In this document: one piece after another, positions 15,392-22,276 of the stretch | Numbering within the stretch: position 1 is the stretch's first letter | How the letters are laid out: every line of letters starts with the position of its first letter | Source: DATADD01 sp046262355 | GTDB lineage: Bacteria > Actinomycetota > CADDZG01 > WHSQ01 | Length of the DNA stretch: 24,175 bases | Assembly: GCA_046262355.1 (NCBI GenBank) | Contig: JBHEMX010000094.1 | Coordinates: 1-24,175 of the forward strand | Direction: 5' to 3' | Notes under the pieces: model-generated | The model's database searches: none | The model's input: only the letters and a program-made list of their open reading frames with translations | What the model was told of the DNA's origin: nothing | Program-made: the position numbers and the translations under genes

Positions 15392-15830
15392 ATGACGATT
15401 CAGCGGATGGACAACGTTCTTATCGTTGTCGATGACCTCGAGGCTGCCAAAGCGTTCTTCGCCGAACTCGGTATGGAGCTGGAAGGCGAAACGACGGTCG
15501 AGGGGCCTTGGGTGGACCGCGTCGTCGGGCTCAACGACGTCCGTGCCGACATCACCATGATGCGGACCCCGGACGGCCACGGCCGGGTTGAGCTGACGAG
15601 GTTCCACACGCCGCCGGCGGTCAGAGCCGAGCCGGAAAGCGCGCCGGCGAACACGCTGGGCATACGCCGCATCATGTTCGCTGTAGACGACATAGACGAC
15701 GTCGTTGCCCGGCTGCGCAGCCACGGTGCCGAACTCGTCGGCGATCGCGCAGTACGAGGGCATCTACCGGCTCTGCTTCCTGCGTGGCCCTGAGGGCATC
15801 ATCATCGGACTGGCCGAGCAGCTCAGCTGA
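15392..15830 (+). CDS. VOC/glyoxalase-family protein (apparent frameshift)
   Basis: Small metal-dependent VOC-fold protein (glyoxalase, bleomycin-resistance, dioxygenase superfamily). Two beta-alpha-beta modules are visible: MDNVLIVVDDLEAAKAFFAE with ELGMELEG, and IRRIMFAVDDIDDVVARLRS with HGAELVG. The frame breaks at 15740-15744: the written frame ends in an unnatural tail, but the next frame gives IAQYEGIYRLCFLRGPEGII ending GLAEQLS at 15830, the normal end of this family. Restoring two bases (giving ELVGEIAQYEG) yields 146 residues. The substrate cannot be told from sequence. Confidence 0.82.
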
Positions 15831-15844
15831 CTCCATAGGTGCGG

Positions 15845-15859
15845 CCGGGGCGGCCCCGG
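15845..15859. terminator. Weak hairpin after the VOC gene
   Basis: CCGGGG-CGG-CCCCGG can form a 6-bp G/C stem with a 3-base loop, 14 bases after the VOC stop. No T-run follows, so it is at most a weak terminator or an mRNA-stabilising hairpin. The rest of 15860-16042 holds nothing I recognise. Confidence 0.35.
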
Positions 15860-16042
15860 ACGGTACTGGCTTATGGGCCATTAGTCGGCCGTGCTAGTAG
15901 CTACCAGTAGAAAGAATGGGCAGTCGCACACACCGTCAGGAGGCCAACTCGCCGGTCTCCGTCCACGCCGCCGGCCGGGCGGGCGTAAGCCCCTCTACCC
16001 GCCATCGGAGTCGGTGGTCCGTGGAGAGGAACGAGGTGGAGG

Positions 16043-16225
16043 CTAGGCGCTCTTCGTCGTCGCGGTCGACGCGTCGGCCTGCGACTGGGGAGTCCACGTC
16101 TTGCCGCTGTACTTGTCGACGAGCGGCGCTCTCACGTACGTACGCTCCACCGCGGTCTTGAGGTCGACTCCGCGACTGAACTCTTCGGCCATGATCCGTA
16201 GTTGCTGTCGCTCTCTCGCGTTCAA
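16043..16225 (-). CDS. Small unidentified protein
   Basis: Sixty residues, N-terminally charged and helical (MNARERQQLRIMAEEFSRGV, then DLKTAVERTY) with a Ser/Thr/Ala-rich end. The start is TTG at 16225, preceded by GGAGGA at a spacing of 9; an ATG lies at residue 12. A tandem 8-base repeat (16224-16239) duplicates the ribosome-site and start-codon sequence. It is the last gene in the leftward direction after the broken helicase gene. No family is recognised. Confidence 0.55.
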   Translation of the reverse strand: MNARERQQLRIMAEEFSRGVDLKTAVERTYVRAPLVDKYSGKTWTPQSQADASTATTKSA

Positions 16226-16239
16226 GTCCTCAAGTCCTC
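16224..16239. repeat. Tandem 8-bp repeat over a start codon
   Basis: AAGTCCTC twice in a row on the plus strand; on the minus strand it reads GAGGACTT twice and overlaps the TTG start of the small gene at 16225. Confidence 0.7.
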
Positions 16240-16282
16240 CGTTCGGGGAAAAGAGAGAAAGATATTCCGCATCTTCATTCTA

Positions 16283-16297
16283 CTATCTATCTATCTA
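16283..16297. repeat. Tetranucleotide run (CTAT)3-CTA
   Basis: Nearly four units of CTAT. On the minus strand it lies upstream of the gene at 16043-16225 and next to TAGAAT, a possible -10 box, so copy-number change could alter promoter spacing. Confidence 0.6.
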
Positions 16298-16311
16298 CAA
16301 CTGAGGTCTTA

Positions 16312-16377
16312 GTGGACTCGACGCGTCCTATTCGCTTGCACGGCAACGCTCCTTGCCGAGTCCACATGCTGGACTCG
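16312..16377. repeat. Nested inverted and direct repeats downstream of the DUF927 gene
   Basis: GTGGACTCG at 16312-16320 is inverted as CGAGTCCAC at 16357-16365, and TGGACTCG recurs directly at 16370-16377. Inside, CGGCAA (16341-16346) and TTGCCG (16353-16358) form a second stem. The block sits just beyond the helicase stop and may be a terminator, or a recombinase or replication-protein site. Confidence 0.6.
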
Positions 16378-16378
16378 C

Positions 16379-18036
16379 TCAGGACGCGAAGGACTCATCC
16401 CCGTACAGGAACACGTACAACCGCTGCTGCTTGCGCACGCCGTCCACGCCCTTCACGTACCGCCGAGTCTGGAGTCTGCTGCCGCCCTCGACCTCTATCC
16501 TGCCGGCTTCGCGCAGCTGCTCCAGCGCGACGTCGACGTCGGGTACGCCTCCCTCGCGAGCGATCCCGTTCAGCGTCGCCTTCGCGAGCACGCCCACCGC
16601 GCCGTCGTCGAACCTCACTCCCCAGCGTTCGCGCTCGTCGACCGGGTTCGCGTCCGCGTCGAGGAAGTACGTGAGTGCGCACCGCCTCCGCCACGGCCCG
16701 GTACAGCCTCTCGCCCACGTTGAGCCCCTCGCCCGCGAGCACGGCTGCGGTCTCTGTCGCGACCTCGCGCACAGCGCGGCGGAGCGCGTCCTCCGGGACC
16801 TCTACGCCCGCCAGTCGAGCGAGCGCGGCGAATCCGACCGCGCAGACCGCCACGTGCTCGGTCACTGCGGCGAAGATGTTGGCGGCCGCTCCGGGCGCGT
16901 CGTGCGGCTGGTAGAGCCTGTTGAACAGCGTCTCCGCTGTCTCCGGCTGCGGGTCCTCCGCGATCCACCACAGCGGCCATCCGTACGCGCGCTCCGCGGC
17001 GGCGCGCACGCGGTGCGCGGTCTCCTCGTCCGCGAGCGGCAGCCGCGACCTCGAGGACGCGCTTGCGCAGCCCCTGCTCGGCTCCGACGTTCGACAGCCT
17101 CGCCTCGCCAGTCGAGAGCACGACGCAGTCCCAGCCCGTGCGTTCGTCGAGACCGCCCGACTGAGTCGCGCGTAGCCTCTCCTCGCCCTGCACGATCGCG
17201 AACACCATCGAGGCCGTCTCGGCCGCGTCCCGCTGGTTCGTCTTCGTCTCGTCGAGCCACACTGGCATCACGCCCATCTGCTTCAGCAGCGCGCCCGGAG
17301 CCTGCGCGGACATGTTCCACGTCCTATAGACGCTCTGGCGCGACCGCTGGCTCGGGTTCCCGACCGCCGCCATCGCGGCTCCGGTCAGCATCGTCTTCCC
17401 CGTCCTCGAGTCGCCCGTGACATGCACGACGAACAGCTCGGCGTCGAGCTTGGGCACGTACAGGCTCGCTAGCGAGGACCCGAGGACGACCAGCAGCTTC
17501 GGATGCTCGATCGCGAGTTCAACCACCTCGGCCCACTCCGACCGCGCCTCGTTGTCGGCAATCGCCGCTCTCAGGGCGTAGCGTGCGACCTCGGGCGACC
17601 TCGCCGACGGCGGCGTCGGTCCCGGCACGACGAGCTCGTCGCCGCGCCAGCGGGCGGAGCACGGTCCTGCGGACGGGCATGCCGACGCTCGAGACCGTGC
17701 ACGCGTAGAGGAAGTCGCGCAGAGTGCGCGCCTCCTCGGGCGGTATGTGCCAGTCCATCGTGCGGGCGAGCTCGGTGGAGGGCGACGGCGCGCTGATCAC
17801 CGAGGCGGGTATGCGCAGCTCCTCCTTCTCGTCGCGCGTGACGCGCTCGACGACAACGACCTGCACGCGCCCATTCTCCTCCTCCTCGAGCGCGAGCGGG
17901 ACGACGTTGAACGCGAGGCGGGCCTGTGCTGGAAGGTGAGCTCGCCGTCCGCGTCGCGGACCGGCTTCAGCCTGCACAGCCGACCTGGGTGCTCGTCGCT
18001 CCTCCACGTCCAGCCGGAGACGCGGAGCTCAGGCAC
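16379..18036 (-). pseudogene. DUF927-type phage/element helicase with four frameshifts
   Basis: Reads leftward from GTG 18036 (MPELRVSGWTW) to TGA 16381-16379. Reconstructed length is about 551 residues. Features in order: N-terminal beta-rich region (FNVVPLALEEEENGRVQVVV, then MDWHIPPEEARTLRDFLYA), a P-loop TGDSRTGKT, WNMSAQAPGALLKQMGVMPV followed by WLDETKTN (Walker B-like), then GEERLRATQSGG and DCVVLSTGEARLS, the DUF927 signature. A C-terminal helical region ends QQRLYVFLYGDESFAS. The frame changes near 17925, 17657, 17038 and 16672; each piece is natural and the net length is a multiple of three. DUF927 proteins occur with primases on integrative elements. Either sequencing indels or fresh decay explain the breaks. 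Confidence 0.75.
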
Positions 18037-18088
18037 GGCTCACCGCGCTCTCATCCCTCTCGCACGCCTGGGTCGCACTCGTAGGTCA

Positions 18089-18200
18089 TGTCCGTCTCCT
18101 GTCAGCACCAGGAGGACGCGCCCGCGCGGAGACGGACAAGGTCGAGAGCGCGAGCGCGGTCCACCTGGAGACCTGATGATGTGGTGGTCTTGTCCGTCTT
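18089..18200. repeat. Three TGTCCGTCT copies, two as an 11-bp inverted repeat
   Basis: TGTCCGTCTCC at 18089-18099 is inverted exactly as GGAGACGGACA at 18128-18138 (28-base spacer), and TGTCCGTCTT appears again at 18191-18200. The 229-base gap 18037-18265, between recombinase and helicase genes, has no gene I can support. These sites may be an operator, an Xis/Int arm-type site or a replication origin. Confidence 0.65.
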
Positions 18201-18265
18201 GTTGCTCCGCTCATCATGGCGCGTTCCTCGTCACCGCGCCGTGCGTCTAGCGGTCGTGCACGTCC

Positions 18266-19165
18266 TCATACGTCCACAACATCGGCGAGTCGGGCGTGCG
18301 CCTGAAGGGCGCGCTCGGACGCCGTCGCCGCCGCGTAGCGCGAGAGCATCTGCGGGTTCCGCCAGCCCATAAGCCGCATAAGGTCGTGCTCCGCTCCCTC
18401 CGCCGCGAGCCAGCGGTGCGCGAACGTGTGCCGGAACTGGTGCGCGTGCACGCGGACGCCGGCGCGCTCGCCGATGCGGCCGACGACCTTCGCGACGCCC
18501 GCGGTCGTGAGCGCGCCGTAGCCGCCGAGCCAGAGCTGCTCGAGCCCGCCGAACCTGTGCGCCTCCCTCACCCACATGTACCGCTCGAGCGCGGCGACCG
18601 CCTTCGGCGTCAGCCCGACCCTGCTCGTCCTACGGCCCTTCCCGACGACGGTCGCGGTGCCGTCCTCGAGGTCGACGTCGGAGACCTTCAAGCTCGCGAC
18701 CTCGTCCAGCCTGCAGCCGCTGCCGACGAACGTGCGCAGGATGGCCATGTCGCGGATCGTCGAGAAGCTGCGTCCCTCGCACGCCTTCACGAGCGCGAGC
18801 AGCTGCCGCTCGGTGAGCACCGGCACCGGCTTCTCGGGCACTCGCGGCTCGCGCACTCCCTCCATCGGTTTCGCACCGATCGCGCCCTCCGCGACGAGCC
18901 AGCGGTAGAATGCCTTCAGCGCCCGGTGGCGCACGACGGCCGTCGAAGCCGACCGCGTCTCGAGCTGCCGGTGAAGGTACGAGCGCACGCCGGCGCGGTC
19001 CGGGATCGTCCCGCCGGCGTGGTCGATCGCCTGCGTCACCGAGTCGCGGTAGCTCCTGACGGTGTTCTCGGAGTAGTTCTCCGCGCGCAGCGTGTACTCG
19101 AACTGCCGCAGCAGCTCGCGCGACTCGCGCGCCGCGTCCTCTTGCACGGCGACTCGCAGCGTCAT
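18266..19165 (-). CDS. Tyrosine recombinase/integrase (first)
   Basis: Phage-integrase family recombinase of 299 residues, the size of XerC/XerD-type enzymes. An N-terminal SAM-like core-binding domain (about 15-95, TLRAENYSENTVRSYRDS) precedes the catalytic domain. Catalytic residues: Arg152 (GSGCRLDEV), Lys176 (VVGKGRR), His242 and Arg245 (HQFRHT), Trp268 (MGW, in place of the second His) and nucleophile Tyr277 (LSRYAA). The ATG at 19165 has AGGAGG 6 bases before it; the GTG at 19171 is too close to that site. The gene heads the leftward recombinase-helicase group and is divergent from the peptidase operon, with operator-like repeats between. It appears intact. Confidence 0.93.
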   Translation of the reverse strand: MTLRVAVQEDAARESRELLRQFEYTLRAENYSENTVRSYRDSVTQAIDHAGGTIPDRAGVRSYLHRQLETRSASTAVVRHRALKAFYRWLVAEGAIGAKPMEGVREPRVPEKPVPVLTERQLLALVKACEGRSFSTIRDMAILRTFVGSGCRLDEVASLKVSDVDLEDGTATVVGKGRRTSRVGLTPKAVAALERYMWVREAHRFGGLEQLWLGGYGALTTAGVAKVVGRIGERAGVRVHAHQFRHTFAHRWLAAEGAEHDLMRLMGWRNPQMLSRYAAATASERALQAHARLADVVDV

Positions 19166-19183
19166 CGACACCCTCCTCCCTCA

Positions 19184-19277
19184 TTCGGGTCGATAACGCG
19201 CGCAAACGGGGTGATGATGTAGCCCTAGGCCGACACCTCGCCCTCTCTCGGGTATTAGCGCTACCCCGTTCGGGTCG
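19184..19277. repeat. Direct 9-bp repeat and palindrome in the divergent region
   Basis: TTCGGGTCG occurs at 19184-19192 and 19269-19277, and the perfect 8-bp palindrome TAGCGCTA at 19256-19263 is flanked by GGGTAT and CCCC. They lie between the first recombinase and the rightward operon; use as regulator or recombination sites is possible. Confidence 0.5.
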
Positions 19278-19290
19278 TCCGCGCAAGCCG

Positions 19291-19312
19291 AGAACCACGA
19301 CGACGTGGTTCT
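19291..19312. promoter_or_regulatory. 22-bp palindrome (likely operator)
   Basis: AGAACCACG (19291-19299), centre ACGA, then CGTGGTTCT (19304-19312): perfect 9-bp arms. It is centrally placed in the 231-base divergent region (19166-19396), as expected for a dimeric repressor controlling recombinase and cargo transcription. Confidence 0.65.
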
Positions 19313-19396
19313 CCCAGGCCTGTGTACCACCGCGAACGAGCGCGCCACGATCGACCCGAGGCGCGGCGAGCGACCGCGCGAGGAGGGAGAGGGAGC

Positions 19397-19539
19397 ATGG
19401 CGAAGCGGGGAGTGGAGCCGCGTCGTCGACGCCGGACAGCGTCGTAGCTGGCGCGGCTCCTGCCGGCTCGCACAAGCAGTCTCCCGTGTGCCGCCGCCGC
19501 AAGCCCTGGCACAGCTTCGGCATCGAGCCGCTGCCGTGA
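19397..19539 (+). CDS. Possible small basic leader protein (apparent frameshift)
   Basis: ATG 19397 follows AGGAGGGAGAGGGAGC, a strong ribosome region, but its frame meets TAG at 19445-19447 after 16 residues (MAKRGVEPRRRRRTAS). With one base restored near 19445 it continues as AGAAPAGSHKQSPVCRRRKP and WHSFGIEPLP, ending at TGA 19537-19539 inside the GTG start of the next gene. That overlap and the strong ribosome site argue for a real 47-residue protein. No family is recognised. Confidence 0.38.
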
Positions 19540-19766
19540 GACTTCCCGAGCCGCGCGCCGACCACGACTTCGGCGACATCAGGACGCGGATCGCTCTGCT
19601 CAGGCGCAGGGCCGGCGAGCTCCCCGCGGACAGCGGCGCGCGCGTCGAGGCCAGGTACCACTTGAGCGATGCCCAGTCGCACCTCGCCCTCGCGAAGCAC
19701 GCGCTCGCCGCGGCGGAGTCCGCTCGAGGCTCTCGCGCGCCGGCCGTTCGCGTCAAGGGCAGATGA
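19536..19766 (+). CDS. Small helical protein upstream of the M41-like peptidase
   Basis: Seventy-six residues from GTG 19536, mostly helical and charged (IRTRIALLRRRAGELPADSG, then RVEARYHLSDAQSHLALAKH, then ALAAAESARG). The frame is open further upstream, but the overlap with a preceding stop favours this GTG. The stop overlaps the ATG of the M41-like gene (ATGA), so the two are translationally coupled and may form a complex. No family is recognised. Confidence 0.6.
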   Translation: MRLPEPRADHDFGDIRTRIALLRRRAGELPADSGARVEARYHLSDAQSHLALAKHALAAAESARGSRAPAVRVKGR

Positions 19767-20212
19767 GCGGCCGAGTCCGCGACGTGGCCGACCTCGAGCG
19801 GACCGCGAGCCACGAGGCGGCTCACGTCCTCGTCGCCGTCAAGCTCCACTGGCCCTTCGAGAGCGCCACGATCGACCCCGAGGAGGGCAGCAACGGCCAC
19901 GTGTCGCTCCGCGCGCCGGAGAACGCCGACCAGGCCAGGACAGTGCTCGCCGTGTTCCTCGCCGGCGTCGCGTTCGCGGGCAGGTACGCGCTCCCCGCCG
20001 AGCCGGACGGGCCGACCGACGCGCAGATGGCGACGCGCGTGTGGCGCGAGTTCGGGCTCGACGTGCAGGACTGGGCCGACGCGTACCGCACGGCCGAGCG
20101 GCTGCTGGCCGACAACCGCCGCTCCCACACGATGCTCGCCTCCGCGCTCGTGCACTACCGCGAGATCGGCGAGCGCCTCGCCGAGCAGATCGTGGAGTAC
20201 GCGTCGTCGTGA
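19763..20212 (+). CDS. Stand-alone FtsH-type (M41) zinc peptidase domain
   Basis: The 149-residue protein matches the layout of the FtsH peptidase domain but has no AAA+ ATPase. The HExxH zinc site is HEAAH at 17-21. Next come a strand-turn with GHVSL, a helix with LAGVAFAGRYAL, then Asp86 in GPTDAQMATRVWREFGL, which corresponds to the third zinc ligand and following helix of FtsH, and C-terminal helices (AYRTAERLLADNRRSHTMLA). The zinc-site assignment follows known M41 structure; activity and targets are unknown. The gene sits in a rightward operon with overlaps at both ends (ATGA and GTGA). As FtsH needs ATPase action, this one probably acts on folded or partner-presented targets. Confidence 0.78.
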   Translation: MSGRVRDVADLERTASHEAAHVLVAVKLHWPFESATIDPEEGSNGHVSLRAPENADQARTVLAVFLAGVAFAGRYALPAEPDGPTDAQMATRVWREFGLDVQDWADAYRTAERLLADNRRSHTMLASALVHYREIGERLAEQIVEYASS

Positions 20213-20511
20213 GCGCCACGAAGCGGTGCCGCAAGTGCGGCGAGGAGAAGCCGCTCGGCGCGTTCGGCGTCCAGAGGCGAGCGAGCGACGGCCTCAACGG
20301 CACGTGCCGCGAGTGCGTGAACGCCTACCACAGGCGCAGGAACGGCGGGTCCGGCAAGCCGCCGGAGCAGAACCCGATGCGCCGCGGCTACGCGCCGGGG
20401 TCGATGATCGCGCGGCTGTCGCCCGCCGAGCGGCGCGCCGCCTTCGCGTGGCTGCACGCCCAGGGCCGCGAGCTCGACCGCAGGGCGCGCGAGCTCGATC
20501 TCTCGGGGTAG
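20209..20511 (+). CDS. Zinc-finger protein like the N-terminus of phage HNH/endonuclease VII proteins
   Basis: One hundred residues from GTG 20209, which overlaps the peptidase stop. Four Cys form a zinc knuckle: RCRKCGE (Cys7, Cys10) and GTCRECVNAYHRRR (Cys33, Cys36), with KPLGAF and SDGLNG between. This is the zinc module often seen at the N-terminus of phage recombination endonuclease VII and related HNH proteins; the nuclease part itself is absent. The second half is helical (SPAERRAAFAWLHAQGRELD). DNA binding is likely; catalysis is not supported. Its stop abuts, with no gap, the stop of the opposite-strand Ntn hydrolase gene. Confidence 0.75.
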   Translation: MSATKRCRKCGEEKPLGAFGVQRRASDGLNGTCRECVNAYHRRRNGGSGKPPEQNPMRRGYAPGSMIARLSPAERRAAFAWLHAQGRELDRRARELDLSG

Positions 20512-21366
20512 TCAGGGCTTGCGCTTCAGGCCCTCGTTGATCGCGTCCACGTCGAGCTCCTCCATCGGCGTCGCGCCGTCCGAGTCGAAGAACCTCTCGG
20601 ACTGCTCGAAGAAGTGCCTCGTGAAGTCCGTTAGGTCGACCCCGAACAGCAGCATCGGCATCTCGAAGGGCACCGTCTCGCCTCGCTCCGTGAAGACGTG
20701 CGAGGTCGGCGACGTCCGCTCGTCGGCGTTGACGTAGGAGACGTGGCAATGCGGGCTCACCGTCCGCGCCTTGGCGGCGACTCTGCGGTTGACGGTCGCG
20801 AGCAGCTTCATGTGGTCCTGGACCCGGCGAGGCCGGACGGACAGCTGGCCGTGGATACGCTTGAGGTGACCCTGCGCTAGGGCCGTCGCCGCTCCGGACC
20901 CGTTGGCGAACATGAACCCGGTGCCGACGTCGTGCATCACGTATCCGAAGCGGTCCAGGACCTTCGTGCGGCGTCGCGACTCGTCGGTGAACGCGACGTT
21001 CGACATGCCGCCGAAGTACCTCTTCTCTCCCTGCACGGCGAGCGTGTTCACGATCAGCGGCCACCGCCTCGGAGCGATGTCTCGGTCGAGCCGGTCCCTG
21101 AGGTGCGACATCGACACGTCGAAGACCTCGCTCTCGCCGCGGAGCGTTTCTCGTAGCCACGTGCCCATCGGCGTGCCGTCCGGCGCGAAGGCGAGGCCGG
21201 TGCACGCGATCAGCGCCTTGGGTCCGGTCTTGTCCGGCGGATAGGTGACGGTGAGGAACTTGGTGGCCGTGTCGTCCACGAGCTTGCCCGATGGATGCTT
21301 GGTCACTCGGTAGTCCGCGCTGAGGTAGATACCCTCCGCCTTCGCCATGCCCATGATGAGAGTCAT
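20512..21366 (-). CDS. Proteasome-like Ntn hydrolase
   Basis: Predicted 284-residue protein beginning MTLIMGMAKAEGIYLSADYR. Removal of Met would expose Thr1; Asp17 falls in SADYRV and Lys35 in TATKF, close to the Thr1/Asp17/Lys33 catalytic set of proteasome beta subunits, HslV and Anbu. IACTGLAFAPDG fits the next strand and turn. A longer frame extends to 21579 but its extra 71 residues are Arg-rich and unnatural, and TACGCT lies 6 bases before the ATG at 21366 as in a leaderless promoter. The protein is longer than HslV, with an unknown C-terminal part. It has no neighbouring unfoldase, so it may be a self-standing amidohydrolase or protease. Confidence 0.75.
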   Translation of the reverse strand: MTLIMGMAKAEGIYLSADYRVTKHPSGKLVDDTATKFLTVTYPPDKTGPKALIACTGLAFAPDGTPMGTWLRETLRGESEVFDVSMSHLRDRLDRDIAPRRWPLIVNTLAVQGEKRYFGGMSNVAFTDESRRRTKVLDRFGYVMHDVGTGFMFANGSGAATALAQGHLKRIHGQLSVRPRRVQDHMKLLATVNRRVAAKARTVSPHCHVSYVNADERTSPTSHVFTERGETVPFEMPMLLFGVDLTDFTRHFFEQSERFFDSDGATPMEELDVDAINEGLKRKP

Positions 21367-21372
21367 GCCCGA

Positions 21373-21378
21373 AGCGTA
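21373..21378 (-). promoter_or_regulatory. -10 box (TACGCT) for a leaderless start at 21366
   Basis: On the minus strand TACGCT ends 6 bases before the ATG of the Ntn hydrolase gene, with no Shine-Dalgarno. Confidence 0.5.
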
Positions 21379-21431
21379 CCGAGGCGGTGCGACAGTTCCG
21401 GGTGAGGGCCTCGTGCCGGCGGCTGCTCGGG

Positions 21432-22238
21432 TCAGTTCAACGCGCTGAGCTGCGCCTCTAAGACCCCGAGGCCGGAGGGGTAGCGCTTGATCCCGGCTCC
21501 GGCCGCGGTCCCGTCCGCCTTGCGGTGGAAGTTGGCGCGGACGCGCAGCGCGTGCGCGGCGATGTCGTTGCGCAGGCAAGTATGCAGCGCTCCAACCACG
21601 AAGTCGGACATCTGCAGCCCGTAGCTAAGCGAGGAGGGGTTGACGCTCAGGCCGTCGACGACGCGCTCGATGTTGGTGAACCGCGTTCCGTGCACGAGGA
21701 GGTCGGCGGCGGTCTCTCGGATCACTTTGTCGAGCTTGCCGCTCTTCTGGTCGATGACGATGGAGCCGTAGATCCCCGCTCCTCTCAGGAGGTACTCGTA
21801 GCGCTCGATCGCGTCCTGGAACATGTCCCTGTAGCAGCGCTCGTCCGGGTCCGGGTCGTACTGGCACACGTTCATCGCAGCGGCCTTCACGCAGTAGACG
21901 CAGATGATGCGGATGCCGGAGTCGGCGGCGACGACGTCAAGCTGGTCGCCGACCAGCTGGACAAGCTGCGGCCGGCTCGCGATGTGGCTGACCGACGCCG
22001 GCTTGGAGAACTTCTTGAGCAGGTTCAGCGTCTTCAGCTGACCCCACCGGCTCCACACGTCCGACCACTTCAGCTCCTGGCCCGCTGGTATCTGCCACTT
22101 CGCGCGGACGGCGTCCATGCCGGTGCGAAGGTGCGGCCAGGTCTCGTCGGGCAGGACGATCCCGCCAAGGACCCAGTAGTCGCCCTTTCCCTTCAGACGC
22201 GAGTCGCCCGCGTCGTCAAGGAAGTACGTGAAGCCCAT
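21432..22238 (-). CDS. DUF3800 protein (predicted RNase H-like fold)
   Basis: The 268-residue protein has the DUF3800 pattern: an N-terminal strand with acidic residues (YFLDDAGDSRLKGKG), then YWVLGGIVLPDETWPHLRTG, a central YGSIVIDQKSGKLDKVIRE, and the late GLQMSDFVVGALH motif with Asp. The family is predicted to adopt an RNase H-like fold with acidic active-site residues and is common on mobile elements and near defence genes; biochemical function is not established. The ATG at 22238 is preceded by TAACCT 7 bases away (leaderless type), and the upstream frame extension is low-complexity Arg-rich. It lies between the Ntn hydrolase and second recombinase genes, all leftward. Confidence 0.83.
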   Translation of the reverse strand: MGFTYFLDDAGDSRLKGKGDYWVLGGIVLPDETWPHLRTGMDAVRAKWQIPAGQELKWSDVWSRWGQLKTLNLLKKFSKPASVSHIASRPQLVQLVGDQLDVVAADSGIRIICVYCVKAAAMNVCQYDPDPDERCYRDMFQDAIERYEYLLRGAGIYGSIVIDQKSGKLDKVIRETAADLLVHGTRFTNIERVVDGLSVNPSSLSYGLQMSDFVVGALHTCLRNDIAAHALRVRANFHRKADGTAAGAGIKRYPSGLGVLEAQLSALN

Positions 22239-22245
22239 GACGACC

Positions 22246-22251
22246 AGGTTA
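22246..22251 (-). promoter_or_regulatory. -10 box (TAACCT) for a leaderless start at 22238
   Basis: On the minus strand TAACCT ends 7 bases before the DUF3800 start codon; no Shine-Dalgarno is present. It lies in the 38-base gap after the second recombinase gene, so DUF3800 likely has its own transcript. Confidence 0.5.
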
Positions 22252-22276
22252 CGCGCGCTGAGGCAGGCGACGGACG

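Noticed and set aside
16224..16297. CRISPR-like array
   Set aside because: The repeats are 8-mers and 4-mers without spacers.
18037..18098. Tiny minus-strand frame beginning MTYECDPGVREG
   Set aside because: It has a fair ribosome site but only 12 codons, and does not join the helicase frame by one simple indel.
18296..19222. Long open plus-strand frame across the first recombinase
   Set aside because: Arg/Leu/Pro-rich low-complexity product, antisense to an intact recombinase with full catalytic motifs; a high-GC shadow frame.
18630..20155. Long minus-strand frames over the divergent region and peptidase operon
   Set aside because: They have no motifs, are Arg/Ala-rich, and oppose genes with HExxH and overlapping starts.
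21367..21579. Longer N-terminus for the Ntn hydrolase
   Set aside because: It would bury the catalytic Thr and is Arg-rich; the ATG at 21366 with a TAnnnT box fits better.
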